A DNA stretch of 64,000 nt from Megamonas hypermegale_A (GCF_030371585.1 NZ_JAUDCE010000005.1); one strand, 5' to 3'. Counted from the first letter of the stretch, positions 6,436 to 15,664 are shown. The notes: generated from the letters alone by a model not told the origin. Numbers and translations: made by a program.

Positions 6436-7260
6436 TTATAAACTGAATAACACTAAATCCGGCAGAAATACTTTTATGCCGATTAAAAGAACTATAACAG
6501 CGGCAAATACCGCCATTGCTGTATAATCGCATTTTTGCATTTTCAGTTCTTTCAGCCGCGTCCTGCCGATACCGCCGTGATAGCATCTCGCTTCCATCGC
6601 CATCGCCAGCTCGTCGGCACGGCGGAAAGCACTGATAAACAACGGAATGAGTACCGGCATTACCGATTTCATGCGCGCGAAAATATTGCCCGTTACAAAA
6701 TCGGCACCGCGCGATTTCTGCGCTTTAATGATTTTATCCGTTTCTTCCAGCAGTGTCGGAATAAAGCGCAGAGCAATCGTCATCATCATCGCCAGTTCAT
6801 GCGCCGGCACCCCCACTTTTTTGAGCGGACTCATCAAATCCTCAATCGCATCGGCCAGCACGAGCGGCGCTGTCGTAAAGGTAAGCAGCGACGCACCGAA
6901 CATCAAAAGCAGTAATCTTAGACAGACAAACGACCCGTTGGCAATACCGTTCCATGTAATACTAAGTTTCCAAATCTGCACGAGCGGTTCGCCGCTGCCG
7001 CTGAACAAATGCAATATGAATGTAAATAAAATAATCCACATTATCGGTTTTATGGAATTGAAAAACATCTTCACGGGAATTTTCGATATTTTTATCAATC
7101 CCCCGACAATCGCGCACCAGATAATATACGACAGCTGATTGTCAAAAATAAAAATACCCACAATTAGAAACAGCAGGCTTACAATCTTAAATCGGGCGTC
7201 CAGTTTATGCAGTATTGAATTCGCCGGAAAATACTGTCCTATTTTTATATCCGTCAGCAT
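6436..7260 (-). CDS. ecfT: Energy-coupling factor transporter membrane protein EcfT
   Basis: 274 residues, with several hydrophobic spans in the N-terminal half and one at the C-terminus. It is the shared membrane subunit of group II ECF vitamin transporters, linking the two ATPases to interchangeable substrate-binding S components. The cytoplasmic coupling helices carry the expected short motifs, SRG in KAQKSRGADF and ARC in MEARCYHGG. Its ATG lies inside the end of ecfA2 (7-bp overlap), so translation is coupled. No S component is encoded nearby. Confidence 0.93.
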   Translation of the reverse strand: MLTDIKIGQYFPANSILHKLDARFKIVSLLFLIVGIFIFDNQLSYIIWCAIVGGLIKISKIPVKMFFNSIKPIMWIILFTFILHLFSGSGEPLVQIWKLSITWNGIANGSFVCLRLLLLMFGASLLTFTTAPLVLADAIEDLMSPLKKVGVPAHELAMMMTIALRFIPTLLEETDKIIKAQKSRGADFVTGNIFARMKSVMPVLIPLFISAFRRADELAMAMEARCYHGGIGRTRLKELKMQKCDYTAMAVFAAVIVLLIGIKVFLPDLVLFSL

Positions 7261-8120
7261 TTTATCCCCCGCTTTCTCAAAGCTTGTAAAATTTCCGCCA
7301 AAGCATCATCTTTATCCAGAACATTTACATTGACATCAAATCCCCTGTCTTTAATTTTTTGCATAAGCTGCATTACCTCCGGCTCTAAAAGGCCCGCTTC
7401 TTTTATAATCTGCCGATTGGCGAAAACTTTTTCCGGCTCATCATACAGCATGAGTTTTCCCCCATTCATCACCGCCACTTTATCCGCCAGTTTCGCGATA
7501 TCGTCCATATTGTGCGACACCATGATAATCGTCATTTTCTCTTTGTCATGCAGTTTTTTTATCTTCGATAACAAATTCGCTTTTAAGCGCGGGTCAAGCC
7601 CTGCCGTCGGTTCGTCCAGCACCAGATATTTCGGCTTTAAAGCAATAATTCCGGCAATGGCCACGCGGCGCATCTGTCCGCCGCTCAGTTCAAACGGCGA
7701 TTTATCCTTATACTGTTCATAATCAAGCTCGACAAATTCCATCGCTTCTCGTACGCGCTTTTGTATTTCTTCCTCACTGAAACCAAAATTTCTTGGGCCG
7801 AAAGCAATATCCTTCTCTATCGTTTCTTCAAACAGCTGCTGTTCCGGATACTGAAAAACAAGCCCCACACTGCGGCGCGCCGCCAGTGCCGCTTTATTTT
7901 TTTTGCTTATATCCATACCGTCAATATACACCGAGCCCCTATCCGGCGACAATAATCCGTTCACATGCTGCATAAGCGTGGATTTTCCCGAACCGGTATG
8001 GCCTGCAATCGCCGTAAAACTGCCTTCTTCAATGACCAGACTCACATCATCGAGCGCCGTTTTTTCATACGGTGTTTTTTCCATATAAATATGCGTTACA
8101 TTTTTTATTTCTATTGACAT
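7254..8120 (-). CDS. ecfA2: Energy-coupling factor ATPase EcfA2
   Basis: 288 residues. ABC ATPase with Walker A GHTGSGKST (about 40-48), signature LSGGQMRR, Walker B YLVLDEPTAGLD and the switch His in VSHNMDD. It pairs with EcfA1 to power EcfT. It overlaps ecfA1 by 10 bp and ecfT by 7 bp. EcfA2 rather than EcfA1 is inferred from order and from the KTPYEKTALDDVSL insertion typical of the second ATPase. Confidence 0.93.
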   Translation of the reverse strand: MSIEIKNVTHIYMEKTPYEKTALDDVSLVIEEGSFTAIAGHTGSGKSTLMQHVNGLLSPDRGSVYIDGMDISKKNKAALAARRSVGLVFQYPEQQLFEETIEKDIAFGPRNFGFSEEEIQKRVREAMEFVELDYEQYKDKSPFELSGGQMRRVAIAGIIALKPKYLVLDEPTAGLDPRLKANLLSKIKKLHDKEKMTIIMVSHNMDDIAKLADKVAVMNGGKLMLYDEPEKVFANRQIIKEAGLLEPEVMQLMQKIKDRGFDVNVNVLDKDDALAEILQALRKRGIKC

Positions 8121-8962
8121 AAAACAATCTTCTCCAATTCCGCTGCCAGCTGCTCTGCTGTAAACACATTGCCTGCAATCTTCACGCCGCGCTTTTTCAG
8201 TTCAGCCGCCATATCCACACTGAGCGGTACTTCCAGTCCCAGCGAGCGCAGTTTCTGCCTGTCGGCAAAAATCTGCTCTGGCGTGCCGTCCTGAACAATT
8301 TTTCCGTTATCCATGACGACAATACGCTGCGCCTGCATCGCTTCTTCCATAAAATGCGTAATCATGATTATCGTCATATTGTATTTTTCATGCAGCTCTT
8401 TAAGCGCATTCATCACTGCAATTCTACCCTGCGGGTCGAGCATTGCCGTCGGCTCATCCAGTATAAGACAGTTTGTACGCATGGCAATCGCTCCGGCAAT
8501 CGCCGTAAGCTGTTTCTGTCCGCCCGACAGCAAATGCGGCGCAAATTTGCGCAGATGTTCTATATGCAGCGATTGCAGTGCAAATTCCACGCGCTTTCTT
8601 ATTTCCTCTCGCGGCAGACCCATATTCTCCGGTCCGAAAGCAATATCATCCTCCACAATCGTCGCGATTATCTGATTATCCGGATTTTGAAACACCATAC
8701 TGACTTTCTGCCGCACCTTCCAGATTTCCTCACTGTCTTCCACCTTAATACCGTCCACAAAACACGCGCCCTCAGTCGGTAACAAAAGCCCGTTTAAATG
8801 CTTGGCAAGCGTTGACTTTCCCGAGCCGTTCACACCGATAACAGCGATGAATTCACCCTTATCAATATTTAGATTGATATCATCCAGAGCCTTCAGCCCG
8901 TCTTTTTTTTCATCATTACTTTTAAAGACATGTGTTAAATGCTTTATCTCTATAAATGCCAA
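8111..8962 (-). CDS. ecfA1: Energy-coupling factor ATPase EcfA1
   Basis: 283 residues. ABC ATPase with Walker A GVNGSGKST, Q-loop VFQNPDNQI, signature LLSGGQKQ and Walker B CLILDEPTAMLDP. It is the first ATPase of the ECF module. I place the start at TTG 8962, seven bases after AGG of AGGTGAT; the GTG at 8971 lies inside that site. A terminator-like hairpin just upstream separates it from rplQ, so expression probably depends on readthrough or an unseen promoter. Confidence 0.92.
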   Translation of the reverse strand: MAFIEIKHLTHVFKSNDEKKDGLKALDDINLNIDKGEFIAVIGVNGSGKSTLAKHLNGLLLPTEGACFVDGIKVEDSEEIWKVRQKVSMVFQNPDNQIIATIVEDDIAFGPENMGLPREEIRKRVEFALQSLHIEHLRKFAPHLLSGGQKQLTAIAGAIAMRTNCLILDEPTAMLDPQGRIAVMNALKELHEKYNMTIIMITHFMEEAMQAQRIVVMDNGKIVQDGTPEQIFADRQKLRSLGLEVPLSVDMAAELKKRGVKIAGNVFTAEQLAAELEKIVLCQ

Positions 8963-8982
8963 AATTATCACCTGTTTTTACC

Positions 8983-9016
8983 AAAAAAATAAGAACTGTG
9001 TAAAATCACAGTTCTT
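8983..9016 (-). terminator. Intrinsic terminator after rplQ
   Basis: AAGAACTGTG and CACAGTTCTT form a 10-bp stem (about 8991-9016) followed on the minus strand by ATTTTTTT. It ends or attenuates the alpha operon ahead of ecfA1. The rest of 9017-9154 holds only an imperfect inverted repeat (around 9048-9106). Confidence 0.8.
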
Positions 9017-9154
9017 ATTATACTAAGTTTTAATTGTCAACACAATCGCCTTATCAAGTAAACCAAAAATCGCATAAATTATTTTTGACTTGCCTGATAA
9101 GGCGAAGGCGACCATACGGCCGCCTCACGTATCATATATTTCAATGAACCTAAA

Positions 9155-9496
9155 TTATTTTACTAATTCAAGTAAAGCCATCGGAGCAGCGTCGCCACGA
9201 CGAACTCCTAATTTGAGGATACGAGTGTATCCGCCATTGCATTCTTTATATTTAGGTGCAATTTCATCGAATAATTTTTTAGCAACTTCTTTATCAACAA
9301 GTTCAGCAATAACCTGACGGCGAGCACTTAAATCATCGCGTTTTGCAAGTGTAATGAGTTTTTCTGCAAGACCGCTGATTTCTTTAGCTTTAGCCTCAGT
9401 TGTTTCAATGCGTTCATGTTTAAATAAGGAAACCAGTACACTGCGGAACAATGCTTTGCGTGCGCTGGAGTTGCGTCCTAATTTACTGTAGCCCAT
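9155..9496 (-). CDS. rplQ: 50S ribosomal protein L17
   Basis: 113 residues, the short Firmicutes form. The basic N-terminus (MGYSKLGRNSSARKALFRS) and the conserved HERIETTEAKAKE are diagnostic. L17 lies near the peptide exit tunnel of the large subunit. It is the last gene of the alpha operon, 20 bp after rpoA and followed by a terminator. Confidence 0.97.
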   Translation of the reverse strand: MGYSKLGRNSSARKALFRSVLVSLFKHERIETTEAKAKEISGLAEKLITLAKRDDLSARRQVIAELVDKEVAKKLFDEIAPKYKECNGGYTRILKLGVRRGDAAPMALLELVK

Positions 9497-9516
9497 TAGC
9501 AGCCTGTCCTTTCCTG

Positions 9517-10473
9517 TTATTCTTTGTCAGCGAGTGTTAACCCTAATTCCTGTAATTTCTTTTTAACTTCTTCCAGAGACTTGCGACCAAGATTTCTAAC
9601 CTTAATCATATCTTCTTCACTTTTCTGCATCAAATCTGCAACAGTGTTGATTTCAGCTCTCTTTAAGCAGTTATAAGAACGTACGGACAAATCAAGGTCC
9701 TCGATTGTCATTTCCATTACTTTGGAAGTGTTGTCTTCTTCCGGATTATTCAAGATAGCTTCATCAGCCGGAATATCTTCAACGGAACCGCCCATATTCT
9801 GGAAAAGACGCAGATGCGCAATCAGAATGCTTGCTGATTTGCTTACTGCTTCTTCCGGTTTAATAGAACCGTCAGTCCATACTTCCAACGTAAGTTTATC
9901 ATAATCGGTAACATTACCAACACGAGTATCCGTTACTGTGTAATTAACTCTTTGAATAGGAGAGAAGATGGAATCGATTGGGATAATGCCAATTACCTGG
10001 TCAGGTTTTTTGTTTTTATCCGCCGGAGTGTATCCACGTCCACGTTCAACCACCATTTCCATTTTCAAAGAACCAGTTTCATCAACAGTAGCGATATGCA
10101 AATCTTTATTAAGAATTTCAATATCGGAATCAACTATGATGTCAGCTGCTGTTACTTCTTTTTCACCAGTAACATCTATACGAATGGTATGAGGTTCTTC
10201 GTCGTGCATTTTCAGGCACAATTCTTTCAAGTTTAAGATAATGTTTGTTACATCATCACGAACCCCAGGAATAGTAGAGAATTCATGAAGAACACCATCG
10301 ATTTTGATAGATGTTATGGCTGCGCCCTCTAAAGAAGACAACAATATACGGCGTAAACTGTTGCCAAGAGTAGTACCATATCCGCGTTCCAACGGTTCGC
10401 AGACAAATTTGCCATAACGATTGTCTTCACTTATTTCTACAATCTCAATCTTTGGTCTTTCGATTTCGATCAT
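9517..10473 (-). CDS. rpoA: RNA polymerase alpha subunit
   Basis: 318 residues. The N-terminal assembly domain (about 1-230) contains GYGTTLGNSLRRILLSS, needed for dimerisation and for beta/beta' binding. The C-terminal domain (about 250-318) with LDLSVRSYNCLKRAEI and VRNLGRKSLEE contacts UP-element DNA and activators. It lies between rpsD and rplQ in the standard alpha operon. It is the only RNA polymerase core subunit in the window. Confidence 0.97.
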   Translation of the reverse strand: MIEIERPKIEIVEISEDNRYGKFVCEPLERGYGTTLGNSLRRILLSSLEGAAITSIKIDGVLHEFSTIPGVRDDVTNIILNLKELCLKMHDEEPHTIRIDVTGEKEVTAADIIVDSDIEILNKDLHIATVDETGSLKMEMVVERGRGYTPADKNKKPDQVIGIIPIDSIFSPIQRVNYTVTDTRVGNVTDYDKLTLEVWTDGSIKPEEAVSKSASILIAHLRLFQNMGGSVEDIPADEAILNNPEEDNTSKVMEMTIEDLDLSVRSYNCLKRAEINTVADLMQKSEEDMIKVRNLGRKSLEEVKKKLQELGLTLADKE

Positions 10474-10516
10474 CTGAAGTAACCTCCTATTCTATACGCT
10501 ATATAACACAGACATA

Positions 10517-11110
10517 TTATTTGGAGTACAATTCGACAATCGCCTGTTCGTTAACCGGAACATCGATTTCATCACGGTTCGGGAATCTCGTAACAGAACC
10601 AGTGAGATTTTGAATATCAGCAGTAAGCCAAGCCGGTACGCTTAAAGCATTTTTGCTTTCAGCAATTTCTTTGAACAATTCAGTAGAGCGGCTTTTTTCT
10701 TTAACGCCGATTACATCGCCTACATTAACGAGTGCAGACGGAATGTTGAGGCGTTTGCCGTTTACAGTGATATGTCCATGAGAAACGAGCTGACGAGCCT
10801 GACGACGAGTGGAAGCAAGACCTAAACGGAAAACAACGTTGTCAATTCTGCGTTCGAGAAGACCGAGTAAGTTTTCACCAGTAATGCCCTGCATTTTCTG
10901 TGCTTTGTCGTAATAAGCTCTGAACTGTTTTTCTAATACACCATATATAAATTTAGCTTTTTGTTTTTCTTTTAACTGCATTCCGTATTCGCTTACTTTA
11001 CGGCCAGAACGTTTTGGCTGTCTTTTGGAGCTTTTAGCAAGACCAACTACTGCTGTTTCTAAGCCGAGAGCGCGACATCTTTTCAGAGAAGGAACTCTGT
11101 CGATAGCCAT
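10517..11110 (-). CDS. rpsD: 30S ribosomal protein S4
   Basis: 197 residues. Primary 16S rRNA-binding protein. The S4 RNA-binding domain is clear (LERRIDNVVFRLGLASTRRQARQLVSHGH). The N-terminus has a single Cys and lacks the four-Cys zinc motif, so this is the zinc-free form, slightly shorter than the 200-208 residues usual elsewhere. S4 represses the alpha operon in other bacteria. Confidence 0.96.
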   Translation of the reverse strand: MAIDRVPSLKRCRALGLETAVVGLAKSSKRQPKRSGRKVSEYGMQLKEKQKAKFIYGVLEKQFRAYYDKAQKMQGITGENLLGLLERRIDNVVFRLGLASTRRQARQLVSHGHITVNGKRLNIPSALVNVGDVIGVKEKSRSTELFKEIAESKNALSVPAWLTADIQNLTGSVTRFPNRDEIDVPVNEQAIVELYSK

Positions 11111-11131
11111 ATTTCTATTTCAACCTCCTAA

Positions 11132-11524
11132 TTATACTCTTCTGCGTTTAGGCGGACGGCACCCATTGTGCGGAATTGGAGTAACATCTTTAATCATGTT
11201 TACTTCAAGACCAGTTGCCTGTAAAGATCTGATTGCAGCTTCACGACCTGCACCAGGACCTTTTACATAAACTTCAACCTGTTTTAAACCATGTTCCATA
11301 GCTGCTTTTGCTGCAACTTCTGCTGCCATCTGAGCTGCAAACGGAGTGCTTTTTCTGGAACCTCTGAAACCGAGTCCGCCAGCACTAGCCCAAGACAGAG
11401 CGTTACCATTTTTATCAGTGATAGTAACAATTGTATTATTGAAAGTCGAACGAATGTGAGCCACACCGTATTCGACGTTTTTACGATCTTTTCTCTTCGG
11501 ACGAGATGTTTTATTTGCTGCCAC
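11132..11524 (-). CDS. rpsK: 30S ribosomal protein S11
   Basis: 130 residues. Platform protein near the Shine-Dalgarno helix. Recognised from GVAHIRSTFNNTIVTITD and the C-terminal PIPHNGCRPPKRRRV. It lies between rpsM and rpsD with short spacers and a GGAGG site. Confidence 0.97.
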   Translation of the reverse strand: MAANKTSRPKRKDRKNVEYGVAHIRSTFNNTIVTITDKNGNALSWASAGGLGFRGSRKSTPFAAQMAAEVAAKAAMEHGLKQVEVYVKGPGAGREAAIRSLQATGLEVNMIKDVTPIPHNGCRPPKRRRV

Positions 11525-11543
11525 TTATTAAACCTCCTTCTTC

Positions 11544-11912
11544 TTAGCCTTTTTTACCCATTACAGTCTTTTTCGGACCTTTACGAGTACGTGCATTGTT
11601 TTTAGTGTTCTGACCGCGTACAGGCAGACCTAAACGATGACGTCTACCTCTGTAGCAGCCGATTTCAACTAAACGTTTAATATTCAAAGAAATTTCACGA
11701 CGAAGGTCACCTTCTACAAGATGATTTTTATCGATATATTCACGTAACTTAGCAACTTCATCTTCAGTAAGATCACGTGCTCTAGTATCTGGATTAATAC
11801 CAGTAGCAGCTAAAATACCCTGAGAAGTTTTCAGACCAATACCAAAAATATATGTTAAAGCAATTTCAACTCGTTTATCGCGTGGTAAATCTACACCGGC
11901 AATACGTGCCAT
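11544..11912 (-). CDS. rpsM: 30S ribosomal protein S13
   Basis: 122 residues. It contacts the P-site tRNA and bridges to the large subunit. MARIAGVDLPRDKRVEIALTY and the basic tail TKNNARTRKGPKK are typical. The spacer to rpmJ is 15 bp and carries its ribosome site. Confidence 0.97.
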   Translation of the reverse strand: MARIAGVDLPRDKRVEIALTYIFGIGLKTSQGILAATGINPDTRARDLTEDEVAKLREYIDKNHLVEGDLRREISLNIKRLVEIGCYRGRRHRLGLPVRGQNTKNNARTRKGPKKTVMGKKG

Positions 11913-11927
11913 ACAATGAGCACCTCC

Positions 11928-12041
11928 TTATCCTTGTTTCTGTTTATGTTTAGGGTTTTCGCAAATAACCATTACATGACCTTTGCGTTTAATAACTTTG
12001 CATTTTTCACAAATTGGTTTTACTGATGGTCTAACTTTCAC
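11928..12041 (-). CDS. rpmJ: 50S ribosomal protein L36
   Basis: 37 residues starting at GTG 12041, eight bases after GGAGG. The sequence begins MKVRPSVKPICEKCKV and keeps the zinc ligands (CEKC, a later Cys and a His), so it is the zinc-binding C+ form. It lies between infA and rpsM. Confidence 0.95.
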   Translation of the reverse strand: MKVRPSVKPICEKCKVIKRKGHVMVICENPKHKQKQG

Positions 12042-12086
12042 TGCATGTACCTCCTTTTACATTGCTATAATGCCTAAATCTAGGTC

Positions 12087-12305
12087 TTATTTAAAACGGT
12101 AAGTGATTCGGCCTCTGGTCAAATCATAAGGCGTAAGTTCGATAGTAACTTTATCACCCGGCAGGATGCGGATAAAATTCATGCGAATTTTACCGGAAAC
12201 GTGAGCCAAAACAACGTGTCCGTTTTCCAGCTCTACTTTAAACATTGCATTCGGCAAAGCTTCCAGTACTTTACCTTCAACTTCAATTACATCTTGCTTA
12301 GACAT
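12087..12305 (-). CDS. infA: Translation initiation factor IF-1
   Basis: 72 residues from ATG 12305, six bases after GAAGGAG; an upstream in-frame ATG (12320) would add five residues ahead of the ribosome site and is unlikely. S1/OB fold (EGKVLEALPNAMFKVELENGH, ending LTRGRITYRFK). It binds the A site during initiation. It opens the alpha operon here behind its own promoter; the usual map gene is not between it and adk. Confidence 0.96.
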   Translation of the reverse strand: MSKQDVIEVEGKVLEALPNAMFKVELENGHVVLAHVSGKIRMNFIRILPGDKVTIELTPYDLTRGRITYRFK

Positions 12306-12485
12306 GAAATTCTCCTTCAATTAAAGCTTAAGTTGGGCCGAAAACTCTATGAGGTTTGAATTATCATGCCCATGATATGCCCAAACCTGTCAGTAATCCG
12401 TTTTTACAGCAATGCCATGCCCAACATTATTGTTATCTGCCGCAGTAAAACGTGTTTGTTTACTGCCCGAATATTAATTATAACA
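12306..12485 (-). promoter_or_regulatory. infA promoter (extended -10) and structured leader
   Basis: TATAAT (12482-12477) is preceded by TGT, an extended -10, with no clear -35. The leader of about 165 nt contains two potential hairpins: GCAGTAAA with TTTTACTGC, and AGGTTTG with CAAACCT around an inner ATCATGGGCATGAT palindrome. The rest of the gap 12486-12565 is AT-rich and holds nothing recognisable. Confidence 0.5.
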
Positions 12486-12565
12486 TATTACAGCGTTTAA
12501 ATATATCATTATCAGTGATTTTTTTACACTTTTTTTACAGATATATTACCGTATTATATTATCAA

Positions 12566-13210
12566 TTAACTGCGCAAAATTGCAACAATGTCTTGGAATA
12601 CTTTATCCATTGACTGACTACCGTCAACTTCTTTGTAAAGTTCTTCTTTTTCATAATAAGAAATAAGAGGCTTTGTCTGTTCTTCATAAACAGAAAGACG
12701 ATTTTTCATTGTTGCTTCGCTGTCGTCAGCTCTTTGATAAAGTTCACCGCCACACACGTCACAAATTCCGTCTTCCTTAGATGGTTTGAATTCTACATGA
12801 TAAGTGCTTCCGCATTTTTTGCAGATACGGCGACCTACTGCTCTTCTTATCAGCTCACTAGCCGGAACAGCTACATTCAAAGCACAGTCAAGTTTTAAAC
12901 CTAATTCACTGAGAATTTTATCCAAAGCCACAGCCTGTTCTACTGTACGAGGGAAACCATCCAATATAAATCCTTTTTCGCAGTCAGCTTTAGATAAACG
13001 TTCCTTCACGATACCGATAGTAACGTCATCCGGTACGAGCTTGCCGGAATCCATGCAGGCTTTTGCCTGTTTGCCAAGTTCAGTACCTTCTTTTACTGCT
13101 GCACGAAACATATCTCCAGTAGAGATATGAGGAATTTTAAATTCTTCTACCAGCCTTGCTGCCTGCGTGCCTTTGCCGGCACCAGGAGGGCCCATTAAAA
13201 GGATGTGCAT
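12566..13210 (-). CDS. adk: Adenylate kinase
   Basis: 214 residues. It catalyses ATP + AMP = 2 ADP. P-loop GPPGAGKGTQ at the N-terminus, AMP site DGFPRT, and an LID domain with a four-Cys zinc site (CKKCG and CDVCG), characteristic of Gram-positive-type enzymes. ATG 13210 follows an AAGGAGG site. It lies 11 bp after secY in the spc operon. Confidence 0.97.
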   Translation of the reverse strand: MHILLMGPPGAGKGTQAARLVEEFKIPHISTGDMFRAAVKEGTELGKQAKACMDSGKLVPDDVTIGIVKERLSKADCEKGFILDGFPRTVEQAVALDKILSELGLKLDCALNVAVPASELIRRAVGRRICKKCGSTYHVEFKPSKEDGICDVCGGELYQRADDSEATMKNRLSVYEEQTKPLISYYEKEELYKEVDGSQSMDKVFQDIVAILRS

Positions 13211-13221
13211 AGAAATCCTCC

Positions 13222-14478
13222 TTACTTCATAAAGCCTTCATAATGACGCATTACGACCATTGACTCAATCTGTTGCATCGTATTGAGTGCAACCCCTACA
13301 ACGATTAGTAATGCCGTACCACCGAAATGAATGCCTTCAATATGAGTAGCACCGGCAATCATCGTAGGCAATATTGCAATGAATGCAAGGAAAAATGCAC
13401 CCGCTAATGTAATACGTGTCATAATACGGTCCAAATAATCTGCAGTCGCCTGTCCTGGACGAATACCAGGAATAAAACCACCGTATTTTTTCAAATTATC
13501 AGCGAGGTCCGGAATTTTAAAAGTAACGGCTGTGTAAAAATACGTAAAGAATATAATCAGCAGTGCATAAAGCGCCGATTGAAAAGGTGTTCCCCACTGG
13601 AAATAATCGGCAATCTGTCTAATCGTAGGATTTTCCACAAACTGCGCAATCGTCGGAGGAAACATCAGCACGGAGGATGCAAAGATGATTGGAATAACGC
13701 CGGCCTGATTTACTTTAAGCGGTATATGCGTAGAATGGCCGCCGTATGTCTTACGACCTACAATCCGTTTAGCATACGAAACCGGAACTCTGCGTTGTCC
13801 TTCGTTGATAGCAACAACAAAAACTATCATCGCCAGGGCAATAATTCCAAAGAACAATACATTGAAATAACTGATTGTTCCTGCTTGTAAATAATTATAT
13901 ATAGTACCCAGATTATGCGGAAGAGCCGCAACGATACCTGCAAAAATGATAAGCGATATACCATTTCCCACACCGTGTGCAGTTATCTGTTCACCAATCC
14001 ACATAAGGAATACCGTTCCTGCTGTCAGGGTAATAGCAATAATAAAAATAGATGTAAAACTAGGATTTATAATGGCCTGTCTAAGACCAATGGACATACC
14101 AATAGCTTGTAAAAATGCCAAGACAACAGTAAGATAACGAGTCGTCTTGGTAATTTTTTTATGCCCCTCTTCACCCTCTTTGGACCACTGCTCCAAAGTA
14201 GGTATTACCACGGTCAATAACTGAATGATGATTGACGCGTTGATATATGGCGTAATACTCATAGCAAAGAGAGAGAATTTACTTAAAGCACCACCGGAAA
14301 ATAAATCAAGCAGCCCGAACAAGTTACCGCTGTTAAATAACTGTTCAAGCGCCGCAGGATTTACTCCAGGCACCGGGATATGAGTCCCGAGCCTGAAGAT
14401 TGCAAACATCACAAGTGTAAAAACTATTTTCTGTCGCAATTCGGTGATTTTGAGGATATTGCTAAGAGCTGAAAGCAC
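13222..14478 (-). CDS. secY: Preprotein translocase subunit SecY
   Basis: 418 residues with ten hydrophobic spans; channel-forming subunit of the Sec translocon in the inner membrane. RLGTHIPVPGVN, the plug-region GGALSKFSLFAMSI and the cytoplasmic loop KYGGFIPGIRPG are diagnostic. The GTG start (14478) abuts the rplO stop, with GAGGTGAT inside the end of rplO. SecE is encoded at 31753-31971. Confidence 0.97.
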   Translation of the reverse strand: MLSALSNILKITELRQKIVFTLVMFAIFRLGTHIPVPGVNPAALEQLFNSGNLFGLLDLFSGGALSKFSLFAMSITPYINASIIIQLLTVVIPTLEQWSKEGEEGHKKITKTTRYLTVVLAFLQAIGMSIGLRQAIINPSFTSIFIIAITLTAGTVFLMWIGEQITAHGVGNGISLIIFAGIVAALPHNLGTIYNYLQAGTISYFNVLFFGIIALAMIVFVVAINEGQRRVPVSYAKRIVGRKTYGGHSTHIPLKVNQAGVIPIIFASSVLMFPPTIAQFVENPTIRQIADYFQWGTPFQSALYALLIIFFTYFYTAVTFKIPDLADNLKKYGGFIPGIRPGQATADYLDRIMTRITLAGAFFLAFIAILPTMIAGATHIEGIHFGGTALLIVVGVALNTMQQIESMVVMRHYEGFMK

Positions 14479-14919
14479 TTAGATCACCTCTACTTTTCCA
14501 CCTGCTGCTGTAATTTTTTCTTCAGCAGATTTAGTAAAGCCGTTTGCTACTACTGTTAATTTCTTAGTAATTTCGCCGTTACCAAGAACACGAACACCGT
14601 CGCAAACATTTTTAAGAATACCTGCTTCAACTAATGCTGCCGGGTCTACTGTTGCACCATCTTCAAAACGGTTTAAAGAAGAAACGTTAACTTCAGCATA
14701 TTCTTTTGCAAAAACATTTTTGAAGCCACGTTTTGGCAATCTGCGGTATAAAGGCATCTGTCCACCTTCAAAGCCAGTGCGAACACCGCCGCCAGAACGA
14801 GCGTTCTGACCTTTATGGCCACGGCCGGAAGTTTTACCTAAACCGGAGCCTAAGCCACGACCAACACGAGTACGAACTTTTTTAGAGCCCGGTGCTGGTG
14901 ATAATTCATGCAATTTCAT
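14479..14919 (-). CDS. rplO: 50S ribosomal protein L15
   Basis: 146 residues with the Gly/Arg-rich N-terminal extension (GRGLGSGLGKTSGRGHKGQ) that penetrates 23S rRNA. spc operon, 21 bp after rpmD. Confidence 0.97.
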   Translation of the reverse strand: MKLHELSPAPGSKKVRTRVGRGLGSGLGKTSGRGHKGQNARSGGGVRTGFEGGQMPLYRRLPKRGFKNVFAKEYAEVNVSSLNRFEDGATVDPAALVEAGILKNVCDGVRVLGNGEITKKLTVVANGFTKSAEEKITAAGGKVEVI

Positions 14920-14940
14920 AACCTGGACACCTCCTCTAAA

Positions 14941-15126
14941 TTATTCGCTGATTTTTTCTACTGTAATAAGATGTTCTACTTTATGAAGCATACCTTTGAT
15001 AGCCGGAGTATCTTCATGTTCTACTGTAGAATTTAATTTGCGTAATCCCAAAGCCTGAATTGTTCTTCTCTGAGTTTCAGGTCTGCCGATCAGACTTCTT
15101 GTAAGGGTAATTTTCACTTTTGCCAT
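14941..15126 (-). CDS. rpmD: 50S ribosomal protein L30
   Basis: 61 residues, the short bacterial form (MAKVKITLTRSLIGRPETQ, ending HLITVEKISE). It lies between rpsE and rplO in the spc operon. Confidence 0.96.
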   Translation of the reverse strand: MAKVKITLTRSLIGRPETQRRTIQALGLRKLNSTVEHEDTPAIKGMLHKVEHLITVEKISE

Positions 15127-15141
15127 TGAAATATTTCCTCC

Positions 15142-15642
15142 TTAACCTAAAAGTTCCTGAACGGATTTTCCACGAAGTTCAGCTACAAGCTCAGCTTTTT
15201 TGAGCTGTTCCAAACCTTTGATGGTTGCGCGAACCATGTTGTTCGGATTGGAAGAACCTAAGGATTTAGTCAAAATGTTGTTGACACCTGCAAGTTCAAG
15301 TACCGCACGTGCCGGACCGCCTGCGATAACACCAGTACCTTTTGCAGCCGGTTTTAAGAGAACTTTACCCGCACCAAATACACCGATGCTTTCATGCGGA
15401 ATAGTTTTATCTACTAAAGAAACTTCTACAAGATTCTTTTTAGCATCTTCAATGCCTTTTCTGATTGCTTCAGGTACTTCGCTGGCTTTGCCCAGACCTG
15501 CACCTACATGACCGTTTCTATCGCCTACTACAACAAGAGCGCTGAAGGAGAAGCGACGGCCACCTTTTACAACCTTTGCAACGCGATTAATATAAACGAC
15601 TTTTTCTTCTAATTCAAGTGCGTTTGCGTCAATCTTGGCCAT
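15142..15642 (-). CDS. rpsE: 30S ribosomal protein S5
   Basis: 166 residues. N-terminal dsRNA-binding-like domain (VVKGGRRFSFSALVVVGD) and C-terminal domain with GSSNPNNMVRATIKGL. It acts in decoding fidelity and mRNA unwinding at the entry channel. spc operon. Confidence 0.97.
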   Translation of the reverse strand: MAKIDANALELEEKVVYINRVAKVVKGGRRFSFSALVVVGDRNGHVGAGLGKASEVPEAIRKGIEDAKKNLVEVSLVDKTIPHESIGVFGAGKVLLKPAAKGTGVIAGGPARAVLELAGVNNILTKSLGSSNPNNMVRATIKGLEQLKKAELVAELRGKSVQELLG

Positions 15643-15664
15643 TAATTTACCTCCTGTTCCAATA

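Noticed and set aside
7330..7722. Plus-strand open frames across the ribosomal, ecf and hydrogenase genes
   Set aside because: Long antisense frames opposite clear conserved genes, with no ribosome sites and compositions that mirror the real gene.
9017..9154. Imperfect inverted repeat after rplQ as a regulatory RNA
   Set aside because: CGCCTTATCA and TGATAAGGCG can pair but no conserved motif or T-run supports a function beyond the nearby terminator.
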